Source: JBQCHF01 sp051954955
GTDB taxonomy: Bacteria; Actinomycetota; Actinomycetes; Motilibacterales; Motilibacteraceae
NCBI GenBank assembly: GCA_051954955.1
Contig: JBQCHF010000211.1
Location: 1 to 30,925, forward strand
Length of the DNA stretch: 30,925 nt
Reading direction: 5' to 3'
Shown: piece after piece, positions 30,727 to 30,925 of the stretch
Layout of the letters: every line of letters begins with the position of its first letter
Numbering within the stretch: position 1 is the stretch's first letter
Program-made: the position numbers and the translations under genes
The notes under the pieces: model-generated
Seen by the model: only the letters and a program-made list of their open reading frames with translations
What the model was told of the DNA's origin: nothing
The model's database searches: none

Positions 30727-30925
30727 CGCAGCGCGCCCTCACGCCAAGCCCACAGCACACCGGCCATGAGCACGCCGAGCAGCGCGAACATCTCGATGAC
30801 GGCCGAGGCGCCGACGTGGGGCCCCACCCGGGGCCCCCGGGGCAAGTTGAGCATATACCCCGCGAAAAACCCGGACACCAACGGGCGCGGGGTGTTGGGC
30901 GGCGGGGACCCCGAGCGGGCGGGGG
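30717..30925 (-). CDS. nuoA: NuoA-like subunit, 5' end outside the window
   Basis: Minus-strand frame entering at the right edge and stopping at TGA 30717-30719. It has PLVSGFFAGYMLNLPRGPRV, then a helix VIEMFALLGVLMAGVLWAWR and the ending EGALRWV. The last helix and A-W-R/K-x-GALEW/RW tail are the standard NuoA terminus. The acidic FDxE segment of canonical NuoA is not seen in its place, in line with the divergence of NuoH and the B/D fusion. It is the most upstream member visible; more genes may lie beyond the edge. Its stop overlaps the fusion gene start by 10 bases. Confidence 0.7.
   Translation of the reverse strand, partial: PARSGSPPPNTPRPLVSGFFAGYMLNLPRGPRVGPHVGASAVIEMFALLGVLMAGVLWAWREGALRWV

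Overview
The window is very GC-rich with dense overlapping reading frames. Gene content (system II cytochrome c maturation, BlaI/M56 pair, Lgt, Lsr2-like DNA-binding domain, archaeo-eukaryotic-type primase) points to a high-GC actinobacterium; I cannot name the genus. All homology statements come from reading the translations by eye against remembered families; no search was run.

Layout. 1-5.7 kb is a decayed mobile island: the 3' end of an IS3-type transposase, a helix-turn-helix protein, an AEP primase-like replication protein, an unrecognised 271-aa protein, a 1.1-kb stretch without a good gene but with palindromes, a DUF1232 membrane protein, and partial copies of the 271-aa gene. 5.7-8.1 kb holds a membrane-anchored alpha/beta hydrolase translationally coupled to a membrane-anchored thioredoxin-fold-like protein, flanked by the C-terminal remnants of a transporter and of a metal P-type ATPase. 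8.1-12.8 kb is a second accessory block: a 1186-aa protein that looks like a very divergent large serine recombinase with three C-terminal CCHC motifs and an Lsr2-like C-terminus, a small downstream ORF, and a divergently oriented frameshifted gene. 13-15.7 kb carries a secreted M23 peptidase and Lgt.

15.8-22.6 kb is a cytochrome c/thiol-redox region. A membrane-anchored TlpA-like thioredoxin gene diverges from a blaI-blaR-like pair. A small two-helix membrane protein follows, then a lipoprotein thioredoxin (resA-like), ccdA, resB and ccsB, the last four forming a system II cytochrome c maturation operon. A shared motif, CCTACTAT-N5-TTCGT, lies in the tlpA/blaI divergent region and in front of the small membrane protein gene, and may be the BlaI operator. 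A hairpin between ccsB and the converging nuo operon is a likely terminator.

22.7-30.9 kb (minus strand, running off the right edge) is the most interesting part: a complex I-like operon in the order nuoA-like, B/D-like fusion, H, J, K, L, M, N. There is no nuoC, E, F, G or I in this window. The membrane ion-translocating subunits keep most of their charged residues, but the redox and quinone parts look dismantled. The B-like domain lacks the N2 cluster cysteines, the D-like domain has lost its HPSTH-type quinone histidine motif, and the H subunit lacks the acidic quinone-channel loop. Instead, a 128-residue Met/His/Asp-rich linker (MDHG repeats, like copper-binding proteins) joins the B- and D-like halves, and one NuoJ membrane segment carries 12 methionines in 28 residues. 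This suggests an undescribed complex-I-derived membrane assembly, possibly linked to metal (copper?) binding or to ion translocation without NADH/quinone chemistry. The function is inference only.
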